Shown here: positions 33,286 to 40,775 of the stretch, one piece after another
Layout of the letters: the number at the start of each line of letters is the position of its first letter
Position numbering within the stretch: the stretch's first letter is position 1
Origin: Pseudobowmanella sp964228145
GTDB lineage: Bacteria; Pseudomonadota; Gammaproteobacteria; Enterobacterales; Alteromonadaceae
Assembly (NCBI GenBank): GCA_964228145.1
Contig: CAXQZJ010000174.1
Span: forward strand, 1-40,775
Length of the DNA: 40,775 bases
Reading direction: 5' to 3'
The notes under the pieces: generated by a model
Told to the model about the DNA's origin: nothing
The model's database searches: none
What the model saw: the letters and a program-made list of their open reading frames with translations, nothing else
Position numbers and translations under genes: made by a program

Positions 33286-34308
33286 TTGTCGAGCCCTTTA
33301 GTCACCAATGAAGTGGTCCTGGAGCCAAGCGATAACCGTCGTTTAAGCAGCCTGTGCGGACCTTTGGATGATAATTTAAAGCAAATTGAGCGTCGTTTAG
33401 GCGTGGAAATAAACTACCGCAGCAATACCTTTTCTGTGGTGGGAGATGCCAAGCAAACCAATGCAGTTGGCGAACTACTCAAACTGCTTTATATCGAAAC
33501 ACAGCCTGTAAAAGGAAAAATTCCTTTACTCGATGCTGAGCAGGTGCATTTGGCCATTCAGGAAGCGCGCGTGTTAGAAAAGGCAGAAAGTGGCAAATAC
33601 GGCAAAGAAGTGCATATTAAAACCAAGCGTGGGGTGGTGAAACCGCGCAACCCTAATCAGTCTCAATATGTGAAGAATATTGTTAATCACGATATTAGCT
33701 TCGGCATTGGGCCTGCCGGTACCGGTAAAACCTACTTGGCCGTCGCGTGTGCGGTAGATGCCCTCGAGCGTCAGGAGATACGACGTATCCTTCTAACCCG
33801 TCCTGCTGTTGAAGCCGGTGAAAAGCTTGGGTTTTTACCCGGTGACTTATCGCAAAAGGTCGATCCCTACTTACGCCCCCTTTACGATGCTTTATTTGAA
33901 ATGTTGGGCTTTGAAAAAGTAGAGAAGCTGATGGAGCGCAACGTTATTGAGGTAGCGCCACTAGCCTATATGCGAGGTCGCACCCTAAATGACGCCTTCA
34001 TTATCCTAGATGAAAGCCAAAACACCACGGTAGAGCAAATGAAAATGTTTCTGACGCGAATTGGCTTTAACTCTAAAGCAGTGATCACCGGTGACATTAC
34101 CCAAATTGACTTACCTCGTGGCGCTCGCTCTGGATTACGTCACGCGATAGAGGTACTTAAAGACATCAATGATATTTCATTTAATTTCTTTACCGCCAAC
34201 GACGTAGTGCGGCATCCTGTTGTCGCCCGCATTGTCCAAGCCTATGAAAAGTTTGAAACAGCTCAGGAGCGAGATAAACAACAACAGCAGGAGAATAAAG
34301 GCTCGTGA
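33286..34308 (+). CDS. ybeZ: PhoH-like ATPase YbeZ
   Basis: A 340-residue PhoH-family protein. An N-terminal KH-like RNA-binding part (about 15-75) is followed by the ATPase domain, with Walker A GPAGTGKT (142-149) and Walker B FIILDESQ (238-245). YbeZ interacts with the rRNA-processing endonuclease YbeY, encoded next, and is thought to act as its RNA helicase-like partner. The start is TTG (33286), with TAGGAG at 33271-33276. The stop overlaps the ybeY GTG start by four bases. Confidence 0.95.
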   Translation: MSSPLVTNEVVLEPSDNRRLSSLCGPLDDNLKQIERRLGVEINYRSNTFSVVGDAKQTNAVGELLKLLYIETQPVKGKIPLLDAEQVHLAIQEARVLEKAESGKYGKEVHIKTKRGVVKPRNPNQSQYVKNIVNHDISFGIGPAGTGKTYLAVACAVDALERQEIRRILLTRPAVEAGEKLGFLPGDLSQKVDPYLRPLYDALFEMLGFEKVEKLMERNVIEVAPLAYMRGRTLNDAFIILDESQNTTVEQMKMFLTRIGFNSKAVITGDITQIDLPRGARSGLRHAIEVLKDINDISFNFFTANDVVRHPVVARIVQAYEKFETAQERDKQQQQENKGS

Positions 34309-34778
34309 GTGCACTCCTTGACTTGCAAGTCGCGCATCAGGATTCTGGCACACCCGATGCAACACACTTTCAGCAATGGGTTGATGCGGTTTTACAGGAT
34401 CAGGAACAAACTCAAGCTGAAATCACATTGCGTATAGTTGATTGCGAAGAAAGCCAACAGCTTAACCTGGCATATCGTAATAAAAACAAACCAACCAATG
34501 TGTTGTCTTTTCCTTTTGAAATGCCCGTCGGCGCGCCACCAGACCTGCCTGTTAATTTATTAGGTGATCTGATTATTTGCGCGCCAGTCGTAGCACAAGA
34601 AGCACAGCAACAACAAAAAAACCTTGCTCATCACTGGGCACATATGGTCGTCCATGGCACCTTGCATTTGCTCGGCTATGACCACATTGACGATCATGAT
34701 GCACAGCAGATGGAAGCGATTGAAATACGCATTCTGCAACAATTAGGCATTGACGACCCCTACACGGTTAAGGAATGA
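34305..34778 (+). CDS. ybeY: Endoribonuclease YbeY (16S rRNA maturation)
   Basis: A 157-residue UPF0054 metalloprotein needed for 16S rRNA 3'-end maturation and ribosome quality control. The zinc motif is H117-GTL-H121-LLGYD-H127 (HGTLHLLGYDH), preceded by NVLSFPFE (65-72) and LGDLIIC. It starts at a GTG (34305) overlapping the ybeZ stop (GTGA), so the two are translationally coupled. Length is usual. Confidence 0.97.
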   Translation: MSALLDLQVAHQDSGTPDATHFQQWVDAVLQDQEQTQAEITLRIVDCEESQQLNLAYRNKNKPTNVLSFPFEMPVGAPPDLPVNLLGDLIICAPVVAQEAQQQQKNLAHHWAHMVVHGTLHLLGYDHIDDHDAQQMEAIEIRILQQLGIDDPYTVKE

Positions 34779-34864
34779 TGCGTATCTGACGATATTATTA
34801 TTGTTACTACGAACCTTTTAATTGACTGTATAATCAACGAGTTAAAAATACTACACGACATATT

Positions 34865-35743
34865 ATGAGCGAAGATAACCCCCACTCTGGCAACGGTTCG
34901 CCGTCCAAAGGCTGGTTTGAAAAGATACTTCAAGCCTTTACCGGTGAGCCGAAAAACCGAGAAGAGTTAGTCGAATTTATCAATGACGCAGAACAAAGAG
35001 ATGTTATTGATCCCAGTACCCGGGAAATGATTGAAGGTGTACTGGAAGTTGCCGAAATCCGCGTACGTGACATTATGATCCCCCGCGCACAGATGGTTAC
35101 CATCAATATAAATGATGCTGTAGCCGACTTCTTACCCGTATTATTAGAATCAGCACATAGCCGGTTCCCTGTCATTGGCGAAGATAAAGATCACATTGAG
35201 GGTGTCTTGCTGGCCAAAGATTTGTTGCGATTCGCTTTTAACGGCGCCCAACAGATCAATCTGCGGGAAATTTTGCGCCCTGCTGTGATTGTGCCTGAAA
35301 GTAAACGCGTGGATGTGTTGCTCAAAGAGTTTCGACAGCAACGTTACCATATGGCCATTGTGGTCGACGAATACGGTGGTGTATCAGGACTGGTCACGAT
35401 TGAAGATATTCTTGAGGAAATTGTCGGTGAAATCGAAGATGAGCACGATGATGATGAAAGCAACAGTGCTGACATTCGGCCCCTTAACAAGAACACCTAT
35501 TCAGTCAAAGCTTTAACTGAAGTTGACGATTTCAACGAGTTTTTCAGTACCCAATTTGACGAAGAAGACGCAGACACCATTGGAGGGATCGTACTCAAGG
35601 CATTCGGACATATGCCTGAGCGTAACGAGTCTGTGATAATTCGCGACTTTGAGTTCACTGTGACCAACGCCGATAAGCGTCGTTTGATTCAGTTAAAGGT
35701 CACCGTTCCCCGTGACCAACAAGACGACCACGACGAGAGCTAA
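34865..35743 (+). CDS. corC: CorC/YbeX CBS-domain protein
   Basis: A 292-residue cytosolic protein with two CBS domains (about 68-190: RDIMIPRAQMVTI, and YHMAIVVDEYGGVSGLVTIEDILEEIVGEIEDEHD) and a CorC_HlyC FAD-binding-like C-terminal domain (about 205-285). The family is linked to cobalt/magnesium efflux, and YbeX in E. coli to ribosome and magnesium homeostasis. It starts 86 bp after ybeY with an ATG, the only AUG start among the four genes from ybeZ to lnt. A TATAAT at 34829-34834 might mark an internal promoter, but no good -35 is seen. Confidence 0.95.
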   Translation: MSEDNPHSGNGSPSKGWFEKILQAFTGEPKNREELVEFINDAEQRDVIDPSTREMIEGVLEVAEIRVRDIMIPRAQMVTININDAVADFLPVLLESAHSRFPVIGEDKDHIEGVLLAKDLLRFAFNGAQQINLREILRPAVIVPESKRVDVLLKEFRQQRYHMAIVVDEYGGVSGLVTIEDILEEIVGEIEDEHDDDESNSADIRPLNKNTYSVKALTEVDDFNEFFSTQFDEEDADTIGGIVLKAFGHMPERNESVIIRDFEFTVTNADKRRLIQLKVTVPRDQQDDHDES

Positions 35744-37244
35744 GTCTTTGCTTCAATCCATCGTTGTCCCTCTGCTGCTGGGCCTGGCCATGACTTTTGG
35801 CTACGCCCCGTTCAGCCAATGGTATTTAATCCCCGCCCTACTCACCGGCTTTATGCTGGTGTTAATGCGCGCCGAACGCCCTGCCCTTACAGGCTTTATG
35901 TTCGGTCTAGGTTGGTTTGGTGCAGGCGTTAGTTGGGTGCACGTCAGCATTGCCGATTATGGTGGCTTCCACATAAGCATTGCAATCGCACTCACCGCAC
36001 TATTAGCCGCATATCTGGCGCTGTACCCGCTTTTATTTGCCTGGCTGTTATCACGTTTCATCCCTCGCGCACAGTGGGTTTGGTTTGCACCTCTGTTTTG
36101 GTTAACTGTAGAGTGGTTACGTGGTGTATTGCTTACTGGCTTTTCCTGGTTATCTGTGGGTTACAGCCAAATCGACGGGCCATTGGCCGGATGGTTTGCT
36201 GTTATCGGCGAACTTGGTCTGAGCGCATTGTTGGTATTGTTCGCTACAATGATGGCCCGGCTAATTCTCAACAAGTCTTATCTTAATATGGTGCTGATCA
36301 TGACATTGATGGTCAGTATGGGTGTACTGCTTAAGAGCGTTAACTGGCGCACACAAACCGCGTCTGATGTCACTATCACGCTGGTTCAGGGCAATATTCC
36401 TCAATCGGTCAGGTGGCAGCCTGAGGCCGAAGCCAGCACCATGGCTAAATACGTCAACCTCACAGAACCTCATTGGGATAGTGACATCATTATATGGCCA
36501 GAAGCCGCCATACCTGCCATCGAACCAAGGAAAATTTCACAGCGCTATCTGAACCGTCTCGATTTGGTCGCTGCCTCAACCCATACCGCGTTGATTACCG
36601 GAATCCTCAATACCGATTATCCGGACGCCTGGAATGCAGTGATTGTCATTGGTGAAACAGAGCCACAAAGTGGCCTTGCCAGTTACAGCCACAATCACGC
36701 CAACCGCTACTACAAGCATCATTTGCTACCCATCGGTGAATTTGTTCCGTTCGAAGATTGGCTACGCAGTTTGGGCGGAGTTTTTGATTTGCCCTGGTCA
36801 TCTTTTGCACGAGGTGACTATCAACAACCGAATCTGCTAGCAAAAGGTTACCAACTGGTGCCCGCACTGTGTTTTGAAATTTTGTTTGCAGAGCAAATCA
36901 GAGCGAACCTTACCCCGGACTCCGACTTCATTCTGACGGTATCAAACGATGCCTGGTTTGGCACCTGGCACGGACCGCATCAGCATATGGAAATCGCCAG
37001 AGTAAGAGCCGCTGAAATGGGCTTGCCAGTGCTTCGGGCGACCAATACCGGCGTCACCGCATTCGTGGATGACAAAGGTGAGTTCATTAGCCGATTACCG
37101 CAGTTTGAAGCCAACACCCTTACCGCAAAGGTGCCTAGCATCCGCAGTGCCACGCCCTACCGAAATTGGGGAAATCTGCCCAATTGGCTATGGGCATTAG
37201 CAATTGCGATAGTTGGGTTAACATTGATAGTGCGGCGCCGTTAA
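35712..37244 (+). CDS. lnt: Apolipoprotein N-acyltransferase
   Basis: A 510-residue inner-membrane enzyme that adds the third acyl chain to the N-terminal cysteine of lipoproteins, the last step before Lol sorting (lolB is also in this window). About six membrane helices (residues 15-210) and one C-terminal helix flank a periplasmic nitrilase-like domain. The triad is E264 (IIWPEAAIP), K335 (YYKHHLLP) and C387 (PALCFEIL), nearly the E. coli numbering. The GTG at 35712 makes a 32 bp overlap with corC; this puts the normal N-terminus in place, and no later start is closer. Its stop overlaps the convergent Lon-like gene by 4 bp. Confidence 0.96.
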   Translation: MTNKTTTTRAKSLLQSIVVPLLLGLAMTFGYAPFSQWYLIPALLTGFMLVLMRAERPALTGFMFGLGWFGAGVSWVHVSIADYGGFHISIAIALTALLAAYLALYPLLFAWLLSRFIPRAQWVWFAPLFWLTVEWLRGVLLTGFSWLSVGYSQIDGPLAGWFAVIGELGLSALLVLFATMMARLILNKSYLNMVLIMTLMVSMGVLLKSVNWRTQTASDVTITLVQGNIPQSVRWQPEAEASTMAKYVNLTEPHWDSDIIIWPEAAIPAIEPRKISQRYLNRLDLVAASTHTALITGILNTDYPDAWNAVIVIGETEPQSGLASYSHNHANRYYKHHLLPIGEFVPFEDWLRSLGGVFDLPWSSFARGDYQQPNLLAKGYQLVPALCFEILFAEQIRANLTPDSDFILTVSNDAWFGTWHGPHQHMEIARVRAAEMGLPVLRATNTGVTAFVDDKGEFISRLPQFEANTLTAKVPSIRSATPYRNWGNLPNWLWALAIAIVGLTLIVRRR

Positions 37245-39634
37245 TCATCTTCTTCGGTGCCATTCACTATGCCGGCTATCTGACTTAATCTGTCCAGCGC
37301 TATCTGGTTCAGAGACTGTTTAGGATAGCGACCCCGTTTGTTGACTTCACCGGCATTCAAGCCCGTCATAATTTGAACAGCCTGATCGACATTATCTACC
37401 GCATAGATGTGAAATCTTTGTTGTTTTACTGCAGCAATGATTTCTTTATCCAGCATCAGATTACAGGTATTCGATTTGGGTATTATGACCCCTTGTTGAC
37501 CGGTTAATCCACGGTGCTGACACAAACGAAAGAAGCCTTCAATTTTTTCATTAATCCCTCCCACGCTTTGCACCTGACCGTATTGGTTGATAGAGCCTGT
37601 CACTGCGATTTCTTGCTTAACAGCGACACCCGTTAAAGCCGAAAGCAAGGCAACCAATTCCCCCAGGGATGCTGAGTCACCATCAATGTGGCCATAATTT
37701 TGCTCCAATGCGATATTCGCTGAGAGTGTTAACGGAAATCCCTGAGCGTATTTGTTGCCAAGATAGCCGGTTAACAACATTACACCTTTAGAATGGATGG
37801 AACGGCCTAATTCCACTTCACGTTCAATATCCACCACGCCGTTGGCCCCGGCGTAGACCGTAGCGGTAATACGCGCTGGTGTTCCAAACACACTGTCGCC
37901 GATATCCAGCACGGTAAGACCATTGACCTTACCTACGGCAACACCCTCAGTGCTAATCAGAATCTGGCCTTCTTTAATATCTTCCAGCAGACCTTCACTG
38001 ATCCGGCCATTTCGCTCAGTTTTTGCCGATAACGCCTGTTCAATATGGACTAAATCCAAGGTATTGCTTTGCGCCAGTTGGCAAAAATAAGCGGCTTCAT
38101 TGATCAGTTCCAAGGTATCAGAAAAACGCGCCGATAATCGATGCTGATGTTCCGCCAAGCGCAAGCTGTGCTCAACTAAGCGATACGTTGCTTTCTGCGT
38201 TATGCCATCTAACTGGATTTTGTCAATTTGCTCTCTCACTTTGCCGACAAAGTCATACAGATTTTGGTTTTCGAGGGGAATTTCATGGTCAAAATCAACC
38301 AGTACGCGAAAGTACTGATCAAACTCGTCATCATATTCTTGTAAGGTATAGAATAAATCGCGGCTTCCCATCAGTACCACTTTCAGTTTTATTGGTATCG
38401 CCTGAGGGTTGAGGGTCATGGAATTGACCATCCCTACTTCCATTTGTGGCAAATCCATTTTTAACTCACCGCGCTTCAGTACCAGTTTCAACGTCTCCCA
38501 TACATAAGGGTGCTGAATTAATTTATCGATATCCAATAACAAGTAGCCGCCGTTGGCCCGGTGTAACGCGCCGGGTCTGATCATGCGGTAGCTGGTATAT
38601 ACGGAACCGGAAATATTGGTGTATTCAATTCGACCGAATAAGTTCTGGTAGGTGGGGTTCGGCTCATAAATAACGGGGGCACCGGCGCCTGGCTCTGAGG
38701 CCACTAAAACATTCGGCTGGACCTGTTCGGTAAGCAGGGTTTTACGGTCCAGATCGTCGTTTTTGTCTTCTTTACTGTTTTCTTCGTCAAGCAACTCGAT
38801 CACAGTTTCAATCAAGTTTTCGCGCATTTGTCTGAGGAACTTGAGCACGCCCAGATCACCGGCATACACATGCTCTAAATGCTTAATAAGTGGTTTAATT
38901 CCTTGTTCAGCTGTCTCCCGTTTCAACTGTCGATGCATCTCTGACATCTCACGGTTCCACTGCGGAAGCTCGACTAACTGGTCGGTCAGCCGGGTTTCCA
39001 ATTCACTGATAAGGTCATAGAAATGCTGACGTTGCTGTTCTTCTAATTGTGAAAACTCATCATCTTTGAGCGGTTTGCCATTCACAATGGGTGAGAAGCT
39101 AATTGTGCCCTCATCCTCATACAAGGCGACATCGTGCTGCTGTGCAAAGGTTTCAAGCTTATCGATAGCATCAGCATACTTTTGATCGAAGCTACGCTTG
39201 ATTGCTGCTTTTTTCCGTTGATAGCCCGGGTTATCAAATGCTGCCGGAAATGTTGCCAGTACCTCCTCAATCATGGCGTCGATATGATCAACCAGTTTTT
39301 TCGACTCTCCCGGGGCCATTTTTAGCGCAACAGGTTCACGTTCCTCGTCAAAATTGTTCAGGTAACACCACTCATCCGGGGTGGTGAGTTTTTCAACGTG
39401 CCGGCGGATATGCTCATGAACCAGGGTATAGCGCCCTGTGGCGGGTTCACCCATCACATACAAGTTATAACCTTGCGCTTGAATTCCCAACCCAAAATCC
39501 AGTGCTTTTCTGGCCCGGGACTGACCAATAAAACTGGCCGTCAGCGCTTCTGGATCGGTTAGTGCCTGATTAATGACTCTACGACTGGGCTTTGCCGACA
39601 GCTGTGACGGCTCAAGAGCAGAAATTGTTAGCAT
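37241..39634 (-). CDS. Lon-family ATP-dependent protease homologue (LonB/YcbZ-like)
   Basis: A 797-residue Lon-related protein. The N-terminal ATPase-like half has a degenerate Walker A, GEPATGRYT (63-71), with Arg in place of Lys, and a plausible Walker B, GGYLLLDIDKL. The C-terminal Lon protease domain keeps the Ser-Lys dyad: S654 (HIDGDSASLGE) and K697 (GGINEKIEGFF), spaced 43 residues as in E. coli Lon. The long helical insert (about 165-300) is typical of the YcbZ/LonB-like branch. The ATG at 39632-39634 is chosen; a TTG five codons upstream is possible, and neither has a strong ribosome site. Substrates are unknown. It converges on lnt with overlapping stop codons. Confidence 0.93.
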   Translation of the reverse strand: MLTISALEPSQLSAKPSRRVINQALTDPEALTASFIGQSRARKALDFGLGIQAQGYNLYVMGEPATGRYTLVHEHIRRHVEKLTTPDEWCYLNNFDEEREPVALKMAPGESKKLVDHIDAMIEEVLATFPAAFDNPGYQRKKAAIKRSFDQKYADAIDKLETFAQQHDVALYEDEGTISFSPIVNGKPLKDDEFSQLEEQQRQHFYDLISELETRLTDQLVELPQWNREMSEMHRQLKRETAEQGIKPLIKHLEHVYAGDLGVLKFLRQMRENLIETVIELLDEENSKEDKNDDLDRKTLLTEQVQPNVLVASEPGAGAPVIYEPNPTYQNLFGRIEYTNISGSVYTSYRMIRPGALHRANGGYLLLDIDKLIQHPYVWETLKLVLKRGELKMDLPQMEVGMVNSMTLNPQAIPIKLKVVLMGSRDLFYTLQEYDDEFDQYFRVLVDFDHEIPLENQNLYDFVGKVREQIDKIQLDGITQKATYRLVEHSLRLAEHQHRLSARFSDTLELINEAAYFCQLAQSNTLDLVHIEQALSAKTERNGRISEGLLEDIKEGQILISTEGVAVGKVNGLTVLDIGDSVFGTPARITATVYAGANGVVDIEREVELGRSIHSKGVMLLTGYLGNKYAQGFPLTLSANIALEQNYGHIDGDSASLGELVALLSALTGVAVKQEIAVTGSINQYGQVQSVGGINEKIEGFFRLCQHRGLTGQQGVIIPKSNTCNLMLDKEIIAAVKQQRFHIYAVDNVDQAVQIMTGLNAGEVNKRGRYPKQSLNQIALDRLSQIAGIVNGTEEDD

Positions 39635-39717
39635 ATCTGTATTTATCAATCTTATTGACTAGCAAATGAAAGATCATTTTACCTGATAGTCAACGCCGAC
39701 TGCGGATTATTTTATGC

Positions 39718-40245
39718 TTATTTTTTGCGTCTCAGCGTCACCTCAAGATAAGGCTCTTCTTTCATTTTCAGATCAACAAAATCCTCGTCAATCCGCAGGA
39801 TATCCGAAGAATAGGACTCGCCTTTGACCGGCGTAAAGGCTGCGGCAAACTCAGGGGACTGGGCCAACATCGCCCTGCTGGTATCATCTAACGGCGTAAT
39901 CTTGGCGTCGGTAGTGGTTTGCACCATAACCTTGTCGTGAATTTCCCAGGTGCCCGCATCTCGTAACGCAAACCGCAATGCGATTTCCTGCCCGTTGGCA
40001 TTAATCCGCATAACCAACTCGCCGTTTTCTGTGTATTTATTGCCATGATGAAACACTGAGTCGCCACTGTAGGTGAGTTCAAAGCGCATCCCCGCTGGCA
40101 CAGGGTCATCACTTAACTCGGCAAATTTATCAGCATCAACAAACATGCTGCTTTCCCACTCACCCAGTAATTGTTCTTGGGTAGAAGGTTGGCAAGCACT
40201 CAGCAAAACAGCCAGGCTAAGGGTGATGAATAATCGATGTAACAT
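39718..40245 (-). CDS. Small lipoprotein of unknown function
   Basis: A 175-residue predicted lipoprotein: MLHRLFITLSLAVLLSAC with lipobox LSAC at C18. The mature part looks beta-rich with lipocalin-like spacing: LLGEWESSMFV, MRFELTYSGDSVFHHGNKYTEN, LRFALRDAGTWEIHDKVMVQTT, LRIDEDFVDLKMK, LEVTLRRKK. This resembles the small-barrel lipocalin-like or DUF-type 'LLGEWES' proteins, but no function can be assigned. The start at 40243-40245 has AAGGACG upstream; an in-frame ATG six codons earlier is disfavoured because it lengthens the n-region. It lies upstream of the Lon-like gene on the same strand (83 bp gap). Confidence 0.82.
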   Translation of the reverse strand: MLHRLFITLSLAVLLSACQPSTQEQLLGEWESSMFVDADKFAELSDDPVPAGMRFELTYSGDSVFHHGNKYTENGELVMRINANGQEIALRFALRDAGTWEIHDKVMVQTTTDAKITPLDDTSRAMLAQSPEFAAAFTPVKGESYSSDILRIDEDFVDLKMKEEPYLEVTLRRKK

Positions 40246-40393
40246 GGTTTGGCGTCCTTGCATTAATTCGGGAATGAATGCTTAGGCTACGAAACTCGTG
40301 GTCAAAAAACAATCAATGATTGTGTTAATTGATAAGTTGCTCGCGATTGAGGCAACGAGATTAGGAAAAACGGAAATTAGCAAATGTCGGATA

Positions 40394-40416
40394 CAAAAAA
40401 ACCACCCTAAGGTGGC
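40394..40416 (-). terminator. Terminator of the tRNA-Val/tRNA-Asp operon
   Basis: Read on the minus strand, CCACC/GGTGG (40411-40415 with 40402-40406) is followed by a T-run, just past the tRNA-Asp CCA. Confidence 0.8.
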
Positions 40417-40423
40417 TTAATGT

Positions 40424-40500
40424 TGGCGGAGCGGACGGGACTCGAACCCGCGACCCCCGGCGTGACAGGCCGGTATTCTAACCAGCTGAACTACCGCTCC
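40424..40500 (-). tRNA. tRNA-Asp (anticodon GTC)
   Basis: 77 nt on the minus strand with encoded CCA. Acceptor GGAGCGG/CCGCTCC; the anticodon loop reads CTGTCAC. It is close to E. coli tRNA-Asp and second in the operon, 10 bp after tRNA-Val. Confidence 0.97.
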
Positions 40501-40510
40501 GGAACTGGCT

Positions 40511-40586
40511 TGGTGGGTGTTACAGGGGTCGAACCTGTGACCTTCGGCTTGTAAGGCCGACGCTCTCCCAACTGAGCTAAACACCC
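40511..40586 (-). tRNA. tRNA-Val (anticodon TAC)
   Basis: 76 nt on the minus strand with encoded CCA. Acceptor GGGTGTT/AACACCC, anticodon stem CGGCC/GGCCG-type with loop TTACA. It is the first gene of the operon. Confidence 0.96.
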
Positions 40587-40608
40587 TCCCGAATATCGAG
40601 AGACGCGC

Positions 40609-40636
40609 ATCATACCTGCTCACCCCTCGGTGTCAA
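40609..40636 (-). promoter_or_regulatory. Promoter of the tRNA-Val/tRNA-Asp operon
   Basis: Read on the minus strand: a consensus TTGACA (40631-40636), a 16-base spacer, TATGAT (40609-40614), then a GCGCGTC discriminator. The -10 is about 22 bp before tRNA-Val, as expected for a strong stable-RNA promoter. Confidence 0.88.
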
Positions 40637-40760
40637 CGCTGAATCGCCCTGCGTGACAAAAAGATGATAACCGCCCTGTCCCGTGCAGGGAAACGCCCTA
40701 TTTTCCCGGCTAAAGATTCCCGGCACAGTAGGGGTACGGGCATCACAAGGGGAGATAACC

Positions 40761-40775
40761 ATGGCCGGACAGTTC
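40761..40775 (+). CDS. Start of an unidentified gene, truncated by the window end
   Basis: An ATG (40761-40763), with a strong AAGGGGAG ribosome site 7-8 bases upstream, opens a frame reading MAGQF before the window ends. Too short to identify. The upstream 120 bp, shared with the tRNA-Val promoter, would hold its promoter, but I see no clear -35/-10 pair. Confidence 0.5.

Noticed and set aside
34822..34834. TTGACT followed by TATAAT upstream of corC
   Set aside because: The two hexamers are only one base apart, so they cannot be a -35/-10 pair; TATAAT alone lacks a good -35.
40417..40623. Minus-strand open frame across 40417-40623
   Set aside because: It covers tRNA-Val and tRNA-Asp on their own strand and is a translation of tRNA sequence (SVGRASALQAEGHRFDP type).

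Overview
The window is a chromosomal stretch from a gammaproteobacterium, most likely a marine member of the Alteromonadales. This is judged from gene order and protein resemblance; no database search was possible. Three housekeeping blocks keep an enteric-like order: the divergent hemA-prfA-prmC-(sirB2) and lolB-ispE-prs arms, the rplY/pth/ychF translation block, and a metT-leuW-glnU-type tRNA operon followed by ubiF, miaB, ybeZ, ybeY, corC and lnt. I see no insertion sequence, prophage, CRISPR array, integrase or clear island boundary.

Layout. 1-5743 (minus strand): a truncated DUF819 membrane protein, sirB2, a REC-DUF3369-HD-GYP-like response regulator, prmC, prfA and hemA. 5886-8386 (plus): lolB, ispE, prs. 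8442-9672: an orphan SDR and a small exported protein, convergent. 9861-11785 (minus): aguB and aguA, which turn agmatine into putrescine. 12007-14424 (plus): rplY (Ctc form), pth, ychF. 14468-16683 (minus): metY, behind candidate MetJ boxes, and an AsmA-like anchored protein. 16918-21008 (plus): a two-domain M16 peptidase lipoprotein and a metallo-beta-lactamase-fold lipoprotein. 21000-22031 (minus): a serine beta-lactamase-like hydrolase.

22082-27759 is the main accessory region. An AraC-family regulator is divergent from a tightly packed five-gene operon: flavin monooxygenase, BASS-family transporter, NAD-dependent epimerase-like SDR, classical SDR and TauE/SafE permease. It resembles in layout the virS-mymA type of locus but has its own transporter pair, and looks like an uptake-and-oxidation module for an unknown, probably hydrophobic or cyclic carboxylated substrate.

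27866-28338 is a tRNA operon (Met-Leu-Gln-Gln) with a strong promoter and a terminator. An AGCS amino-acid:cation symporter sits between it and ubiF. 31402-37244 holds a small exported protein, then miaB-ybeZ-ybeY-corC-lnt (tRNA modification, PhoH ATPase, rRNA maturation, CBS protein, lipoprotein N-acylation). A Lon-family protease converges on lnt. The window ends with a small lipoprotein, a tRNA-Val/tRNA-Asp operon on the minus strand, and the first codons of a plus-strand gene.

Most of the window is conserved core genome. The points most worth checking are the degenerate metal site of the HD-GYP-like regulator, the altered active-site loop of Pth, the AraC/FMO/BASS/SDR/TauE operon, the candidate MetJ operator before metY, and structured 5' regions before rplY and aguA.
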